64,000 nucleotides of DNA. It comes from Usnea hakonensis. Taxonomy: Eukaryota > Ascomycota > Lecanoromycetes > Lecanorales > Parmeliaceae. Positions 33,543-45,394 of the stretch are shown one piece after another. How positions within the stretch are numbered: position 1 is the first letter of the stretch; the number at the start of each line of letters is the position of its first letter. Position numbers and translations under genes: made by a program. Below the pieces are notes generated by a model. It saw nothing but the letters and a program-made list of their open reading frames with translations. It was not told the origin of the DNA and did no database searches. The DNA lies in assembly GCA_013423325.1 (NCBI GenBank), contig BLJB01000365.1, positions 62,001 through 126,000 of the forward strand, read 5' to 3'.

Positions 33543-36257
33543 TTAGCATACAACCACATCCGCGGGATCCGACGCTCCATTTACACCGGAAGCTACAAAC
33601 CCCCCATAATCTGGCATCCCTCTAGATTCATTGTGCTGTGGAAGGTCTCTCACATCCATACCTATGCCACTATCGTCATGACTCTGCATGAGCTCGAACT
33701 CGGTTTCCTCGGTCACGCGCTGGCGTATTGGTTCGTCAAAATGTTCTTTTGCGTTCATCTTAGCATTTGGAGCAGGATCGCCATATCTGTAATCTTGTAG
33801 GTGTGCATCGAGCTGAATGTGTTCACGGTGAACGTTGTGCCTCATGTCAGCACTTTCATGACGACTAGGCACATCAACGCTTTCGCTGACCCCAGTCCTT
33901 GGTCTCGAGCCTACACGAGTTTCTGTCTCATCGTCATCGGCGCCGAAACCTGCCTCGTACGCAGATCTCTTTTGAGGTCTCATCTCCATGCTACTCGGCG
34001 AATGCTCCAAAAAGCCTCCTTTCTCAGCCATCCATTGTAGCATCTCATCGACCCAGACTTTGGTAACCCACCATGACCCGAAGCTCAATGCCTGCGCCAT
34101 AGTGATGTCGCGTAACGCAGCGGAACCAACCTCGCCAACGCAGTGTAAGAGAAGACGGGCGTCAATCCCTGGAAAGCGAGACGACAAATCGTACAGAAAT
34201 GTGGTCCACCGGTCCAAGACACCCGATGTTGAGCTTTCATCCATCTCATGATGTGGTTGCTCTGAATATTTCAGTCTTGCACTAGACGCAGCGTTGGCGT
34301 AGATTGTTTGCATGCCTGGATAAGAAGCGGCCCTTAGAGGCCCAAGTAGCTCACGGACCTCATTCGTCAAAATCTCGAGAGTGCGCGTGTATCCACGACC
34401 TGGAAGGCTGCTCTCAACAACACTCCCGGGTTTGACATAGAAGACCCAATCGCGCCACATTTGATCCCGATTGGCGTCATTGGTAAGCATGTTCGCTGCT
34501 GCGTGTGCTGTGGCGTTGACACGAAGAAGACGATCAATTAGACCAGCAAATATTGCTGCAGGACCAAGTTTTGCATCACGGACGTGCTGCGGGTGGTTCT
34601 GAAATGTCGTGGAGATGTGCATACTCAATTTGTTGGAAATGTTTCGGAAGGTTTCTGTGACTTTCGGAGGCATAACTTGAAGAGCGAGAGGAGACACAAA
34701 CCGGACCATTTTTTGATACATAAGCCAGTCGCACTCTCTGATCCAACCAGCAATATTAGGATGAACGAGCAGCTTTTGGACCGGTACCGTCAGAGTCCCA
34801 TGAAAGGAAGTAAAGTGGTGCCAGAACATCTTCTCCTTGCAAAATCGAAAGCTGTCTATGACGGAGATACAGTGAGTGCGGTACAAAGCTATCAATGCAT
34901 TTGCAGCATCAGGGTCAGTTGCGGTGGGTAAGTAGTGTTGCAGACTGGGCAGCTCAATAGGTTCATTGTGCGCGTAAGGAGGCTCTTGCTGAGTCGGGAA
35001 TTTGAGCTCTCGGCTAACCATGTTGCGATAGGAGGAAGCATCGGGGACACTGGGCGTTGCGGGACTTAGGAACAGGCAGCCTGGAGCTTTTTGGTTACGC
35101 ATGCTTTTATAGGAACTCCTAGGAATGAATTGAGTATTTGGGGAAGGAAAGACTGCCGTGTCAGCTGGAAGCTGGGTTCTGAAGCTGTTGTGCAGACTGA
35201 AGTTAGAATTTGAAAGGAAGAGAAACGGCAAGTTCCAGGTCAATGTAAAAACACGACGAAGTCGTCACGATATGAAGTAGCTTACCTTCTTGCAACCAAA
35301 CTATCTGTTGCTCCAATAATTCCTCCTCCACTTTGGAAGTGCTCAGCACCATGACCTTCGGGAGCGCCATCCATCAAGGTGAGATCAACGTAATGATACT
35401 TTGATTCTCCACGTATTCCAAGTCTTCGTGTCTGAATGCCGGGGAAAATGATCCTGACGAGCTTGCCGAAGCTGGCCGGATTTAGGGGAGACACTCTCTC
35501 ATTGCCGCACCTTGTTGCGTAATGAGAGTATACTCGGTTTCGAGGTACTGAGCTGTTGCCTCTTCTACATATGGAATTCAGCCTGCAGTAGAAGGTTAGC
35601 TGATCTACGTGCTCTTCGAGCTGAGGTGCTATCTCACCAATTCATTGCAAATATCTGTTTTGTCTTCTCTGATTTTGGTCCCCTCTCATTTGCAAGTACT
35701 GAGGCTGCAACGTCATTCAAATCGCGATCCTTATTAGCGGCGAACAACTTTCGGAGCTCATTGTCATTGGCAATGCTCGAGGCGGAGCCTTTCTTCTTCC
35801 GCGTTTCACCGGCTCCTGCATCATCCTGGGTCTGCTCGTTGAATCTCATAACAGATTGTTGCCCTTGACCATCAAACGATTGGTTGTGATTCATTAATTG
35901 TCTCATCGCATCACTGCCTCCATTATATGAATGTTCCTCGCTCATCGTCTGCGCTTGAGTAGCGGAGTCTTGCAGCGATGGATCAATTGCATATTGCTGA
36001 TTTAGATTTGGGTGGGCCACTTGCTGCTCGGAGCGCTTAAGTATCTCTTCGGCGGGATAAGGTAGCGGCATATCATGGAGTGATTGAGCTTGATGTAGGT
36101 GCGGGGGCTCCAGCACATGCTGGTACGCCTGCGTGGGTTGTGCGCAGGTCGTATTGATGCTTGTCGTCGACGCGCGGGAGATTGCACGTGGACGGCTACT
36201 CGCAGTTGAGCCAGACGTATTAGACCTTGGTCGTGCCAGTTCGGGAGCCATATTCAT
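33543..36257 (-). CDS. RFX1: RFX-type transcription factor (Rfx1/Crt1 family)
   Basis: Three exons (36257-35638, 35582-35286, 35196-33543) give 856 residues. In ascomycetes the single RFX factor binds X-box sites and controls DNA-damage and S-phase genes; in budding yeast Crt1 represses ribonucleotide reductase. The winged-helix DNA-binding domain (about residues 185-280) is split by the first intron and reads NSSVPRNRVYSHYATRCG, PASFGKLVRIIFPGIQTRRL and GIRGESKYHYVDL. The C-terminal half carries the family dimerisation-type region (FHGTLTVPVQKLLVHPNIAG, HVRDAKLGPAAIFAGLIDRL). The N-terminus is Gln/His-rich. The start ATG at 36257 has a second ATG two codons on. Head-to-head with YOP1. Confidence 0.95.
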
Positions 36258-36896
36258 GATACGTATCTAGAATTATGGTACTATCGTACAAGAGTCAGCA
36301 CCCCAAGTTGCGAAACGATTTGGTCTATGCAGAGGAAGAGCGCACCTGTCGCTTCCTACCAACGATAAGGGATCATTAGATGATGGGCATCAGATACCCT
36401 AGTTCACACTCAGGCTGGTGTCAGTCTCAAGATGTCTGGTGCGATCGGATCGAGGAGAGAGCTTTGTTTGTGGGGGGCGAAGTGGCTGGATTTGAGGTTG
36501 ACCGCAATATGGCCGATAGGAAGACCAGGCCGACACTGGCTATGATAGGGCTTCCAAGAGACTGTACTCAATCTGGAGTATGTATACTTCACTGCGCCAA
36601 GGAGAATTTGAAGCGTCGAGCGTTGGCACCTTTGAAGTTTGGTTGAACTTGGATCGTTGTTTACAATTTTGGTTGCGATGGGCGATGGGTGTAAAACGAT
36701 ACGCTAGTAGGATGCTATAGTAAATTTCTTTTAGCGTTGTAATTTTAATTTCACCGGATGCTCAAGAGTGACCAACACTTCTTCAGTCACAGCTATTCAA
36801 GCAATTCCAAGTCACTCTCAAACCATCGCTTATTTAGAATCCCTCGCTCCTATAAACACCTTACAACCCTTCGCTTTCAAGCGTCAACCTAGAATC
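36258..36896. promoter_or_regulatory. Shared promoter of RFX1 and YOP1
   Basis: A 639-bp head-to-head gap. No strong repeat is seen. A half-site-like GGTTGCGATGGGCGATGG occurs near 36,672, only loosely similar to an RFX X-box. Confidence 0.4.
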
Positions 36897-37731
36897 ATGT
36901 CTTTCCAAGACCGAACACAGCACCAAATCGGCCAGATTGATAAGGAGGTGTGTTTTCCCAACCGCTGACGATTCACCTCCATATATCCGCACCATTTCGC
37001 CAAAGAAGTATACTGACCCAGGTATGATGAAGCTGTCTAAATATCCCATGCTCAATAACTTCGAAAAGCAAACTTCCGTGCCTAAAGTCTACGCCTTTCT
37101 TGGCCTGGTCGGCATATACTTTTTTCTTGTATTCTTCAACATTGCTGGCGAATTTCTCGTCAATTTTGCCGGCTTTCTCGTCCCAGGATACTACTCTCTA
37201 GAAGCCTTATTCAGCGCGAGCAAGGTTGATGATACCCAGGTATAATTTCTCTCTAAGCATCAGACTGATCTGATTTACATGCTGACCTTGTCCTCAGTGG
37301 CTAACTGTGAGTCAAGCTCGCTTTGAGTGGTGTACTATGGTTACAGAATTGCTTTGTTGACAGTTGCAGTATTGGGTCGTCTACGCATTCTTATCGGTGT
37401 TCGAGAGTGCTATCAGCGCCGTCTACTGGTTCCGTAAGTCCACGGCCTCATGTGAGGATGATGTTGCCGTATCACTCACAAACACCAGCCTTTTACTATA
37501 CCTTCAAATTCGTTCTTGTATTGTGGATGGCTCTCCCGCAGACTGGGTAAGTCTGGCGGCAACTCCTTATCCGTTGGAGTCGGTGATTGATACATAAGCT
37601 TTAGTGGCGCCCAGATCGTCTTCCGTTCCTTCATTCAGCCGGTCTTCTCTCGCTTCTTCTCTCAGAGCGGCTCTACCGCTGCCAATCTTCGCTCCCAGGC
37701 TGACCAGGCGACCAAGCCTCACGTCTTGTAA
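36897..37731 (+). CDS. YOP1: ER-shaping protein Yop1 (DP1/REEP family)
   Basis: Six exons (36897-36947, 37033-37239, 37298-37306, 37370-37433, 37489-37546, 37605-37731) give 171 residues. Yop1 inserts hairpins into the ER membrane and, with reticulons, makes tubules. Seen: LSKYPMLNNFEKQTSVPKVY, hydrophobic hairpin one (YAFLGLVGIYFFLVFFNIAG), GYYSLEALFSASKVDDTQ, then WLT, YWVVYAFLSVFESAISAVYW and hairpin two (TFKFVLVLWMALPQT), ending with an amphipathic helix region (FRSFIQPVFSRFF). Exon 3 is a 9-nt microexon encoding only Trp-Leu-Thr, which completes the family's invariant DDTQWLTYWVV. Confidence 0.96.
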
Positions 37732-38150
37732 AAAGCCTAGTCTGGTCTTCCGAAGTCTCTCCTGGAATATGTGGAAGCAGCCGTACGGTGCCTCATGTTA
37801 TGCAGGTGGATGTTCCAACCAACATTTGGGAAGTGAAGCAACAGGGTCTGGATGCGTGCAGTTGAGGTCAAATGCCAGGACTTGGTAAATTTTCATTCAA
37901 GCGTACGATTTAGTCGTCCATTGTATGGTGTAGCTTAGCTGGTAATGCATCTTCTATATCTTGTATGCAGAGACGAGGTCCTTTACTGTACATTTCTGTG
38001 AAGACTTCCCAAGTACGACGTCTCCTGGTTTCTGGAGCGAAGGTGGAGCTCAAGAAACGGCTGATTATCATACAACAATTTAGTAATTTGATTGGCGACT
38101 CCACTGCCAATGTCTGCCCGGGGTCCTATCATCAGACATATCAATTGTCT
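37732..38150. other. Convergent 3'-3' gap
   Basis: This 419-bp gap between YOP1 and ATG101 stops has no supported gene; a tRNA-like A-box near 37,930 lacks the rest of a tRNA. Confidence 0.5.
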
Positions 38151-38833
38151 TCAGAACATTCCAACTCGTGGATTCAAATCGATATGGAAAGGAAACGGAT
38201 TCGTCTCGCTAGTGGTTATTGGTGGTATGTGATCCTTGTCTTGATTGACCAGTGTGATAATCTTCATGGCCGTCTTCTGCACGGTTGATTCGATGGCCTT
38301 CATTACCTTGGATCGTTCTTTTGAGTCGTCAGCGATGCTGGGTCCCCTCTTGAGTTTTGGGGCATGGTGAGCCTACCTATTTCCGTCTTTGGGGTAGCCA
38401 AGGTCACTTCCAAGCACCAAGACTCCCAGCAGATCTCTTCGTCACCCTTTGCTCCACCCGTGAACCAGCCTAGACCCCCACCTTTCCGTCTCTTCTTCTC
38501 AAAGAATTGTACCACTAGTGAGCCGCGTACGCTACTCTTCGGGGAGGACGTGGAAGACAACTGGCGTATCAGTTGTCCAACGCGTGTGTCTATCAGTGTT
38601 TCGAGCTCAGGATCGGCAACGAGAGGAAGGGTATAATCAAGGACTTCCATGCTGGATGGCCTTATGGATGGAAAGTATCGGTGGAAAAATATGGTATGAA
38701 GAATTCCTGGATGCTGTTAACATTGTCTTTCAAGTGTGGGTTGGAGCTAACACATACCTCGAACAATGTCCTTGACGCATGTGGGGTCCGCGAAGATGTC
38801 AAGTATGTATTGGGGGGGTTTTCGCTGCTCCAT
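38151..38833 (-). CDS. ATG101: Autophagy protein Atg101 (HORMA domain)
   Basis: Three exons (38833-38758, 38706-38377, 38317-38151) give 190 residues. Atg101 pairs with Atg13 through HORMA domains in the Atg1 kinase complex that starts autophagosome formation. Budding yeast lacks it, while filamentous fungi keep it. Seen: PPQYILDIFADPTCVKDIVR, GILHTIFFHRYFPSIRP, LETLIDTRVGQLIRQL, LVVQFFEKKRRK, then a Gly-rich loop with Trp-Phe (GLGWFTGGAKGDEE) that matches the WF-finger position, CWESWCLEVTLATP and DKDHIPPITTSETNPFPF. The three junctions are all in phase. Head-to-head with PEX3. Confidence 0.93.
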
Positions 38834-39367
38834 ACGATAAAGCTATGCGCTGACCGCTGCTAGCATGGTAGGCAGGATGTTCAAAGAGCCGTTGGGCGGG
38901 AAATTCACTGGCACCGTGTTGAATAGAGAGTGTGATGGATCACGGCACACCATACTTCGTTGTCTTTATTGATATGCGCGTGCTCGTGCTCGTGATAATA
39001 TAGCATGAATAAGTACACAGTATTTGGTTCCCCCACTGTCACCCCTCGGCAATATCGTTCCTTACCGGAGGTACTTACGTACCGAGGTTTTTAATCGATA
39101 GCCTTCAATGATAACCTTAATTAGGGCTTCCCCATTTTCCGGCGAGCCTGGAATCTGTATGCAATACGGGTAGATTACTTTAGCTTCTATGTATTGCTCT
39201 AGCATGATAATTTGATACATGATCCGGCCAGCCCACAACCTCCATAACCAATCCTCATTTCTACCGTGTATTACGACATTAAATGGGAGCTTCATGCCAT
39301 CACTCTCTTTCATCGTTCGCCTTGGCCGAGGTTTCGGTTGCTGAGAGGGTGTGGGCTTGCAGAGAGG
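38834..39367. promoter_or_regulatory. Shared promoter of ATG101 and PEX3
   Basis: A 534-bp head-to-head gap. GGAGGTACTTACGTACCGAGG near 39,066-39,086 is another member of the dispersed motif family. Confidence 0.45.
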
Positions 39368-41215
39368 ATGATAACCGCAACGAGAAGATGGCTGCGGCAG
39401 AATCGCGCAGCCTTCGCTGTTGGATTTGGGGTCATTGGGGTTGGGTACTTTGCAGGCCAATACGTACTATCAAAGATCACTGAGGCGAGGGAGCGTATAG
39501 CTGGTGACCGTATAGCCAAAGAAAAGTACAAAATCCACAAAATCTCTCCGCAATGTTTGCTGACTGAACAGCTTGCGTCGACGATTTCAACATAATCAGG
39601 AAGATTGTACTATAACTGTCCTCGAACTACTGCCAACAGTGGCAGGGAATATTGTTGAAGCTCTGCCCTCAGAGAAGATCACACAACAGCTGCAGCAGAA
39701 AAAGGCAGAGAGGCTGGGTAAGAAGGCGGGTACGTCCAATGTGGCGCCATCAGAGCTCTCGTCAAGTACTCCAAGTGCGGTGGATGAAGATGGAAGAAGC
39801 TTATCGAGCTTCCAAAGCGAGAACTATATCCACGCTAGTCAGATGGGAGCTTCCAGCTCCGGCAACGGCGAACCAGGTATTCCTTTAAGTAAAGCCCAGC
39901 TGTGGGATGACCTAAAGATCAGCTGTCAGTGCTCTGTATCTGTCCATCGGTACTTTGTACTGATTGGCTGTAGCAATTACCAGATCATTCACTCTACTAT
40001 ATGTAGTCAGTTTGTTGAGTCTACTGATTCGGGTGCAACTCAATCTCCTGGGTCGAAGGAACTACCTCTCGAGCGTTGTATCTCTGGCATCGCCGCCGCA
40101 ACAGGACTCTAAAATCAAGTTGGAGAACAACGACGATGACAACGTTGAACGAGCCTACGGCAATGACTTTGAGACAAATCGCAAATATCTCACATTCAGT
40201 TGGTGGTTATTGCATCGAGGATGGAGAGATGTGATGGCCAATGTCGAGGATGCGGTCAGAGGAGTCTTTGGCTCTGTAAACCCTAGAGAAGATATCCCCC
40301 TCGAAAAAATATCAAGTCTCATCCTGGATGTGAGAAGGGTAGTAGAAGGCGCGACTCCTGAAGAACGAAGGTTTGTAGACCTCACAGGTCTATCCTATTT
40401 TCATCGTGCTCACCTGTTGCAGAATGCGCAAATGGCTTCCATTTCTTCTCCCGCCCTCTAACCAAGAGGAGTCTGTTCTTCAAGAGTCTGGCATGTGCAC
40501 CCCTCCAGAACCCCTGCAATCTCCAAGGCTGCAAGATCCCAAGTCCGTGTCCTCTCCCGAGGCATCCCAATCCTCTACTTCAACAACGTCCCCTCCTCTC
40601 CGCCGCCTCCTTGACGAGACCTCCGATCTTATCGACTCTCCAATGTTCACCGACGTACTCACGCTTCTTCTCGACGCCACTTTTTCCCACCTTGTAGACA
40701 GAAAACTTCGCTTCGAGGCCTACAAACTTCCACCACTGACTTCCACACCCATTCCAGAGCCTAGGATAACCGAGGTCAACGACCCTGACCCACTGACTGC
40801 ATCGGCAAAACTAGCTACAATATTGGCCCTCATGACCAGGGAAGCGCACAAGATTGGTAATGGGGTGCCAAATGAATATATACAGGCGATTGAGGCTGTG
40901 AGTGAGCTAGAAGGGTTCGCAGCGGTAGTCTACAGTAGCAATTTTGACCTCGAGACCGGGTTCGAGACCAATTCTGCGCTTTATCCCGCGTACCCTGGAA
41001 GCAAAGGCGATGTAGCAGGAGGTGAGCAGGACGGACATGGCGAAGAGGGTTTGGACGATGCGTCCAATGCTGCCGAGGAAGAAGAAGAACAAGAAGGGAA
41101 CGTTTACGGGGTGGAAAAAGGAGGTGGCATTATGAAAGTAGCTACTGGAGTTGTCGATGCTGCATGGGGAGGATTTGGAAGCGTTTGGGGCAAGGTGACT
41201 GGGAGCGGTGAGTAG
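39368..41215 (+). CDS. PEX3: Peroxin Pex3
   Basis: Four exons (39368-39525, 39572-39924, 39974-40370, 40423-41215) give 566 residues. Pex3 is the peroxisomal membrane receptor for Pex19 and is needed to insert membrane proteins and build peroxisomes. A short basic N-terminus (MITATRRWLRQNR) and one membrane helix (FAVGFGVIGVGYFAGQYVL) are followed by LRRRFQHNQEDCTITVLELL, SFTLLYVVSLLSLLIRVQLN and LLGRRNYLSSVVSLA, all hallmarks. The C-terminal half has a Ser/Pro loop, a conserved RRLLDETSDLIDSPMF region, and an acidic Glu run near the end. Donors are varied (GTCAGT, GTTTGT), yet frame and family sequence fix them. Confidence 0.95.
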
Positions 41216-42280
41216 GCAGTGAAGACAGGATTGCCCCAAGAATTGAACCCCGCAGATCAGGCCCCGCATTGATGTCTGTTCCGCCAATCGCCCTTGGATA
41301 AAGACTGCTGCCCGCAAAGTCTTATTTGAGCTATATGACCAAGCCTGTGGTATTCAGGTTGGCAGGCCGTCAAGGCATTACATCGAGACTGTCGAAGGAC
41401 AGCGAGTAGGGTCTTCTTGGGAAAGTCGGCGACTTTGGTATTGCGTTCGACACAGTCCTACTTCAATAATTTTCAGGCCCACCAACAACCCTGTCCTCAA
41501 GAGGTTCCGTGATCGTGATCTCCACGAGTTGATTCAGTGGAGATTAAGAGATGAACGTTTGAGAAATCATGGCAAAGGGAAATCATTGAGGGAGGTTGAA
41601 AGCAGATGCACAATTGGATATTGAAGGATAAGAAAAATTAAAGCATACGAAACCAGGGACTCTATATAGAATGCCGCTTTTGCCAGCAGAGACTCATCTT
41701 TGCATTGTTAGATGTAAAAGTGGAGAGGCTCCATGTACCGGTACTCGCAAAGGAGCTTCAAGGCAATTTGTCCAGGTGATTGTTGTCTTTTTATCTTCCA
41801 TGGTTGCTGTTCATTAGAAGCCTCATCTTGCGCTGAAGAGACTCCGAAGCGTGGTCGTTTTTGTCCCGTGGTCCCGTAGGTTCCTCGTCATTATGTATTC
41901 CGTTGAAATTCTGGCTATGTGCATTTTTATAGTTAGTTATTGCTCTTATCGTGTTGAATGGCGGCGAGTGTGTGTGGATGAGGGGAGTGAGTTCCGTGTT
42001 TCGATCTTGGGTTCGCGGTGCTTGAGCGGTCCTTGATGCTTGGACTATTTGGATAGAGCAAAAGGAATGTGTTGTGGGTGCCTAAGAGCCTCAGGCCGTA
42101 GTCCCGCACAAATATCGTATAGCAACTCTCTCTCTCAATCTGCACTCTGGTGCCGTCTTGCTCCCAAGCTGCTGCTGCTGCTGCTGCTCGTAAAGACTGT
42201 GAATTTCGACAATTTCAAGCCCAGAGTCGGCCAGCAGCGTGCTAAGAGCTACAGAAGTCTGAATGAAAGCCTCAGTATCC
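41216..42280. other. Convergent 3'-3' gap with CTG repeat
   Basis: This 1.1-kb gap between PEX3 and PBN1 stops has no supported gene. It contains a CTG trinucleotide run at 42168-42189. A GGGGTTCAATTC B-box-like stretch near 41,245 on the minus strand has no tRNA around it. Confidence 0.5.
42168..42189. repeat. CTG trinucleotide microsatellite
   Basis: Seven CTG units just beyond the PBN1 stop codon, so probably in its 3' untranslated region. Confidence 0.85.
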
Positions 42281-44047
42281 TCAGTCTCTCCTCTTCCACC
42301 CGCCACCTTTCCTTCCCAAGCTGGCTTGATTCGCTGTGAGCAAATTCTGAAACACCCACAAGAATCCAAGGACCACTATGGTCACAGTCCCATAATCTAT
42401 CCACTTCGTCTTTGAGCCTTCCAGTTCTAGCACAGGCACCTCTATCACTTCTAGTAGAGAGTCACGGCCGCTCGCAGGCTGCAAATGATAAAATTTTGTC
42501 CTCGGCCCGAACAATCCATCGTAACCGAGGTTTGCACGATCGAAAGGATTGGTGTTCATTTTCGTGCCTTCACTCGAGGGACACGCCCAAAATACGATGG
42601 GCCAAGCTACTGATACAGATGCCTGTCCCCTGTGATTGGGCGGAAGATAGCGGAAATGAAGTGGAATGTCCGCGTTCCACAAACCTGCTGGCTCATTGAC
42701 TGTTCCAGCAGAATGAGAAGCGGAAGTGTAAGGTGGAGGTGCAAGTTCAAGCAGAAGAGCGGAGCCCCATTCGGAGACCACCCAATCTGGAGCCTCAAGG
42801 TCTGTTTCTCCGGTAAGAGAGCGAATAGAATGGAGGTTCTTGGAAGCTAAATAATTGTGAGATGATAGCTGGTACTTGTCCGGAAAGAGTGGAGAGGGCA
42901 AAGTGAGATACGTATGAAGAGCGCAGCCATTCATTGGAGGGGCGGTGGAGAGAGGCAGAGTCAAGCGAAGAGTAGGATGGAGACCAGTCGGCGCCAGAAA
43001 AGTCGTCGAGTATTCTGTATTGAAGGTTGAAGGGGCAAAATGGTGACGCGAAGGGAACGAAAATAGGGTCGGATCTGCCACGGTCAGGAAAGAGTGGCCA
43101 AACCATGTCACGTACATACTGAGTTTCCTGTCTTGTCCAACGACTGCCAAAAAGCCGCCCAATGAGAGCTCTTCTGGCTGAGTTGGCTTCTCGTTTGTCA
43201 GCACGCCCACTTCAACCTCGACAGAAGCTTTGCTGTTGCCAATCCGCTCATCCCAGGTCTCTCCCAGCGGAGGTGAATGCCAGAAGGCAGTCAGGATCAG
43301 GGAATGTGAAATAGTATCATAGTCAATATCGACGTAGTCCGCAGACTTTATAGAAGCTGCTCGAGATGCGCAAGACTCGTCGGTTTCCGAGCATACCTTT
43401 CGGTGCAAATAAGTAGCAAGGTCGTTCAAAGAGGGTAAAATCTGGTAATATTGAAACGCTGCAGAGGAAGCAAACCGTTCAGAGGTGGCAGGAAGACGGA
43501 TGAAGATGTCCTGAACATCTCATTTATTTTGTTTGAATCTTTCTTCGTATGGGCAGTGGAGAAGTACCTCTGGCGTTGTGCAATTTACATGTGCTCCGAG
43601 CATCTTTGAGAGCAAAGGACAAAGTAGGTTGCTTTGAGATATTCAGTACGCTGGCTAAGGACTTGTTACGTTGAACAATGAATCCATTGTTTACATACGC
43701 AGTTGTGTTTCTCTGTGGAGTAAAAAAGACATGAAGTCCTGCAGAGATTGTGGAGACGAAGGGCGCTACGAAGGGGTATGGAGTAGGTGAGATCCATCGA
43801 ATGTGTAATTGGTGACATTGCTTCAGGGTACGCCATAGCTAGAAACATCAACAATGCTCGATGGTGTAATCTTCTGATGAACCTTGGAATCTAATACCTC
43901 TTGGGGAAGCTCGTACAAGCCGAAAGTTAGTTGTTCTTCTCGAGCAGCCTTTAAGGATGTCACAACTAGGCTATCCTTGTGGAGCTGAAGCTGGTTCGGA
44001 TCGAAATAATCGCTTGAGCGATGAAGAAAGGTGACTCGTCTTCTCAT
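42281..44047 (-). CDS. PBN1: GPI mannosyltransferase I accessory subunit Pbn1 (PIG-X)
   Basis: Four exons (44047-43898, 43838-43699, 43631-43568, 43510-42281) give 527 residues. Pbn1 stabilises the Gpi14 (PIG-M) mannosyltransferase that adds the first mannose to GPI precursors in the ER lumen. Seen: MRRRVTFLHRSSDYFDPNQ, AAREEQLTFGLYELP, LHIRWISPTPY, then SERFASSAAFQYYQILPSL, the lumenal PIG-X domain with STAPPMNGCALHTYLTLPS and PPNHRGQASVSVAWPIVFWA, and a single C-terminal membrane helix (YGTVTIVVLGFLWVFQNLL) with a short basic tail. All introns are 57-67 nt and in phase. SMP3, another GPI enzyme, lies 14 kb away. Confidence 0.93.
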
Positions 44048-44407
44048 CGTGAGATTCTCATGTTTCGTCTTCCTCAGACCGAATATTAGAACTAAGGTAC
44101 GGAGTATGTAAGGTAAGGTACTAGAGTAAAGTGTCAGCCCTAGAGAATGGGAGCTATCTCGAAAGAGGTTAGCAAGTACACATCTTGAAGCCTAAAATAA
44201 AAAGTAGGAAGCTACTTATTATTTGAGCGGTGACCGTGTTACCTTCCTGGAGCTATTAACCATCAATCCAGTATCTTCTGAAAGACCACTTGTTCACAAC
44301 GTCAGAACATGAGGCAACTAAGGCTAAATATTTAAATTAGGATTTGCATAATAATGCGGATCCTTTCTCTTCTCACCTTCCACTACGGATTGCCCTTTTA
44401 TATTTGA
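44048..44407. promoter_or_regulatory. Shared promoter of PBN1 and SARAF-like gene
   Basis: A 360-bp head-to-head gap. It contains ACTAAGGTACGGAGTATG and then GTAAGGTAAGGTACTAG at 44,091-44,123, a clear double copy of the dispersed motif. Confidence 0.5.
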
Positions 44408-45394
44408 ATGATGCAGTCCTCTATTTACCTTCATCTACTTATCTTCGCTGTCATCGCCAGCATTACCGCAGCCCGCAGATCCGCAGAAAGCGTTCTACTT
44501 TCTGATGTGAAAACTCTCACTCTTCGAAAGGACCTTAAGACTTCCCATAACCGCGTTCCAGCTGTTCCCCAACTGAAATGTGTAGGCGGAACAGCGAAAG
44601 GACTGTATGATATCGATGTTCTCCGCTGCAAAAATGCCGGGTCCTCGTACGGAGATGAAGACGTGCAATGGACATGTGCTGCCTCACTTCCTTCAGAATT
44701 CAAACTTGGTAGCACCGATGTCATATGTGAGGGCTTTTCATCGTCAGAGGATTCATATGTGCTGAAAGGAAGTTGTGGAGTTGAATATCGGTTGATGCTC
44801 ACAGATTTGGGAGAGGAGAAGTACGGAAGAAGGGGCAAGGGCACGTGGGATGAATACGAGGGCAGATCGAGAGGAGGTGACCGGGCTGCCTTCATCTTCT
44901 GGCTCATCTTCATTGCCGTCGCCGGTTGGATGGTATATGCGGCCTTGCTCAGGGACAGGCCAGGAAGGAGGCCACCAGGGGCAGCTGCGAATAATTGGTT
45001 TGGCGGTGGCGGTGGCGGAGGGGGTGACAATGATGACCCACCGCCACCCTACGAACGTCGTCCCTCGGCTAAGGCTAAGACAACTTCATCGAGGATGCAC
45101 CGGGCCGCTCCAGGCCAAAGGCAAGAAGCTTGGAGGCCGGGATTCTGGTCTGGAGCATTGGGAGGTGCTGCGGCTGGGTATATGGCAGGCAATAGAGGGC
45201 AAACTCAGCAGCCGAGAAGTCAAGAGACCTGGAATTTTGGTGGAGTGAATGGTCGTGGTAATATGGAAGGGGGTTCAGGTTTCGGTGGGAATGGATCTGC
45301 AAGATCAGGATTGAGTGAAAGTTCAAGATCGAATTCTGGCTATGGATCCAGCAGACATGAGAGTTCTGGCTTCGGAGGAACGAGTAGGAGGTGA
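44408..45394 (+). CDS. SARAF-like store-operated calcium entry regulator
   Basis: A single exon encodes 328 residues. The layout matches SARAF/TMEM66: a signal peptide (residues 1-22), a lumenal Cys-containing domain (SVLLSDVKTLTLRKDLKTS, VPQLKCVGGTAKGLY, VLRCKNAGSSYGDEDVQWTC, VICEGFSS, LKGSCGVEYRL), one membrane helix at about 160-180 (FIFWLIFIAVAGWMVYAALL) and a long Gly/Ser/Asn/Arg-rich cytosolic tail. In animals SARAF sits in the ER membrane and limits STIM-driven calcium entry. Fungi lack a clear STIM/Orai pair, so the fungal role is uncertain. Two adjacent ATGs open the frame; I took the first. Confidence 0.92.
   Translation: MMQSSIYLHLLIFAVIASITAARRSAESVLLSDVKTLTLRKDLKTSHNRVPAVPQLKCVGGTAKGLYDIDVLRCKNAGSSYGDEDVQWTCAASLPSEFKLGSTDVICEGFSSSEDSYVLKGSCGVEYRLMLTDLGEEKYGRRGKGTWDEYEGRSRGGDRAAFIFWLIFIAVAGWMVYAALLRDRPGRRPPGAAANNWFGGGGGGGGDNDDPPPPYERRPSAKAKTTSSRMHRAAPGQRQEAWRPGFWSGALGGAAAGYMAGNRGQTQQPRSQETWNFGGVNGRGNMEGGSGFGGNGSARSGLSESSRSNSGYGSSRHESSGFGGTSRR

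Noticed and set aside
36660..36690. RFX X-box for autoregulation upstream of RFX1
   Set aside because: The string GGTTGCGATGGGCGATGG matches only half of the X-box dyad; too weak to call.
37920..37980. tRNA-like A-box (TAGCTTAGCTGG) after YOP1
   Set aside because: No B-box, no acceptor stem and no anticodon arm can be formed around it.
41233..41300. B-box-like GGGGTTCAATTC on the minus strand
   Set aside because: No matching A-box or cloverleaf.
44431..45030. 199-codon minus-strand frame opposite the SARAF-like gene
   Set aside because: Proline-rich antisense shadow of Gly-rich coding sequence.
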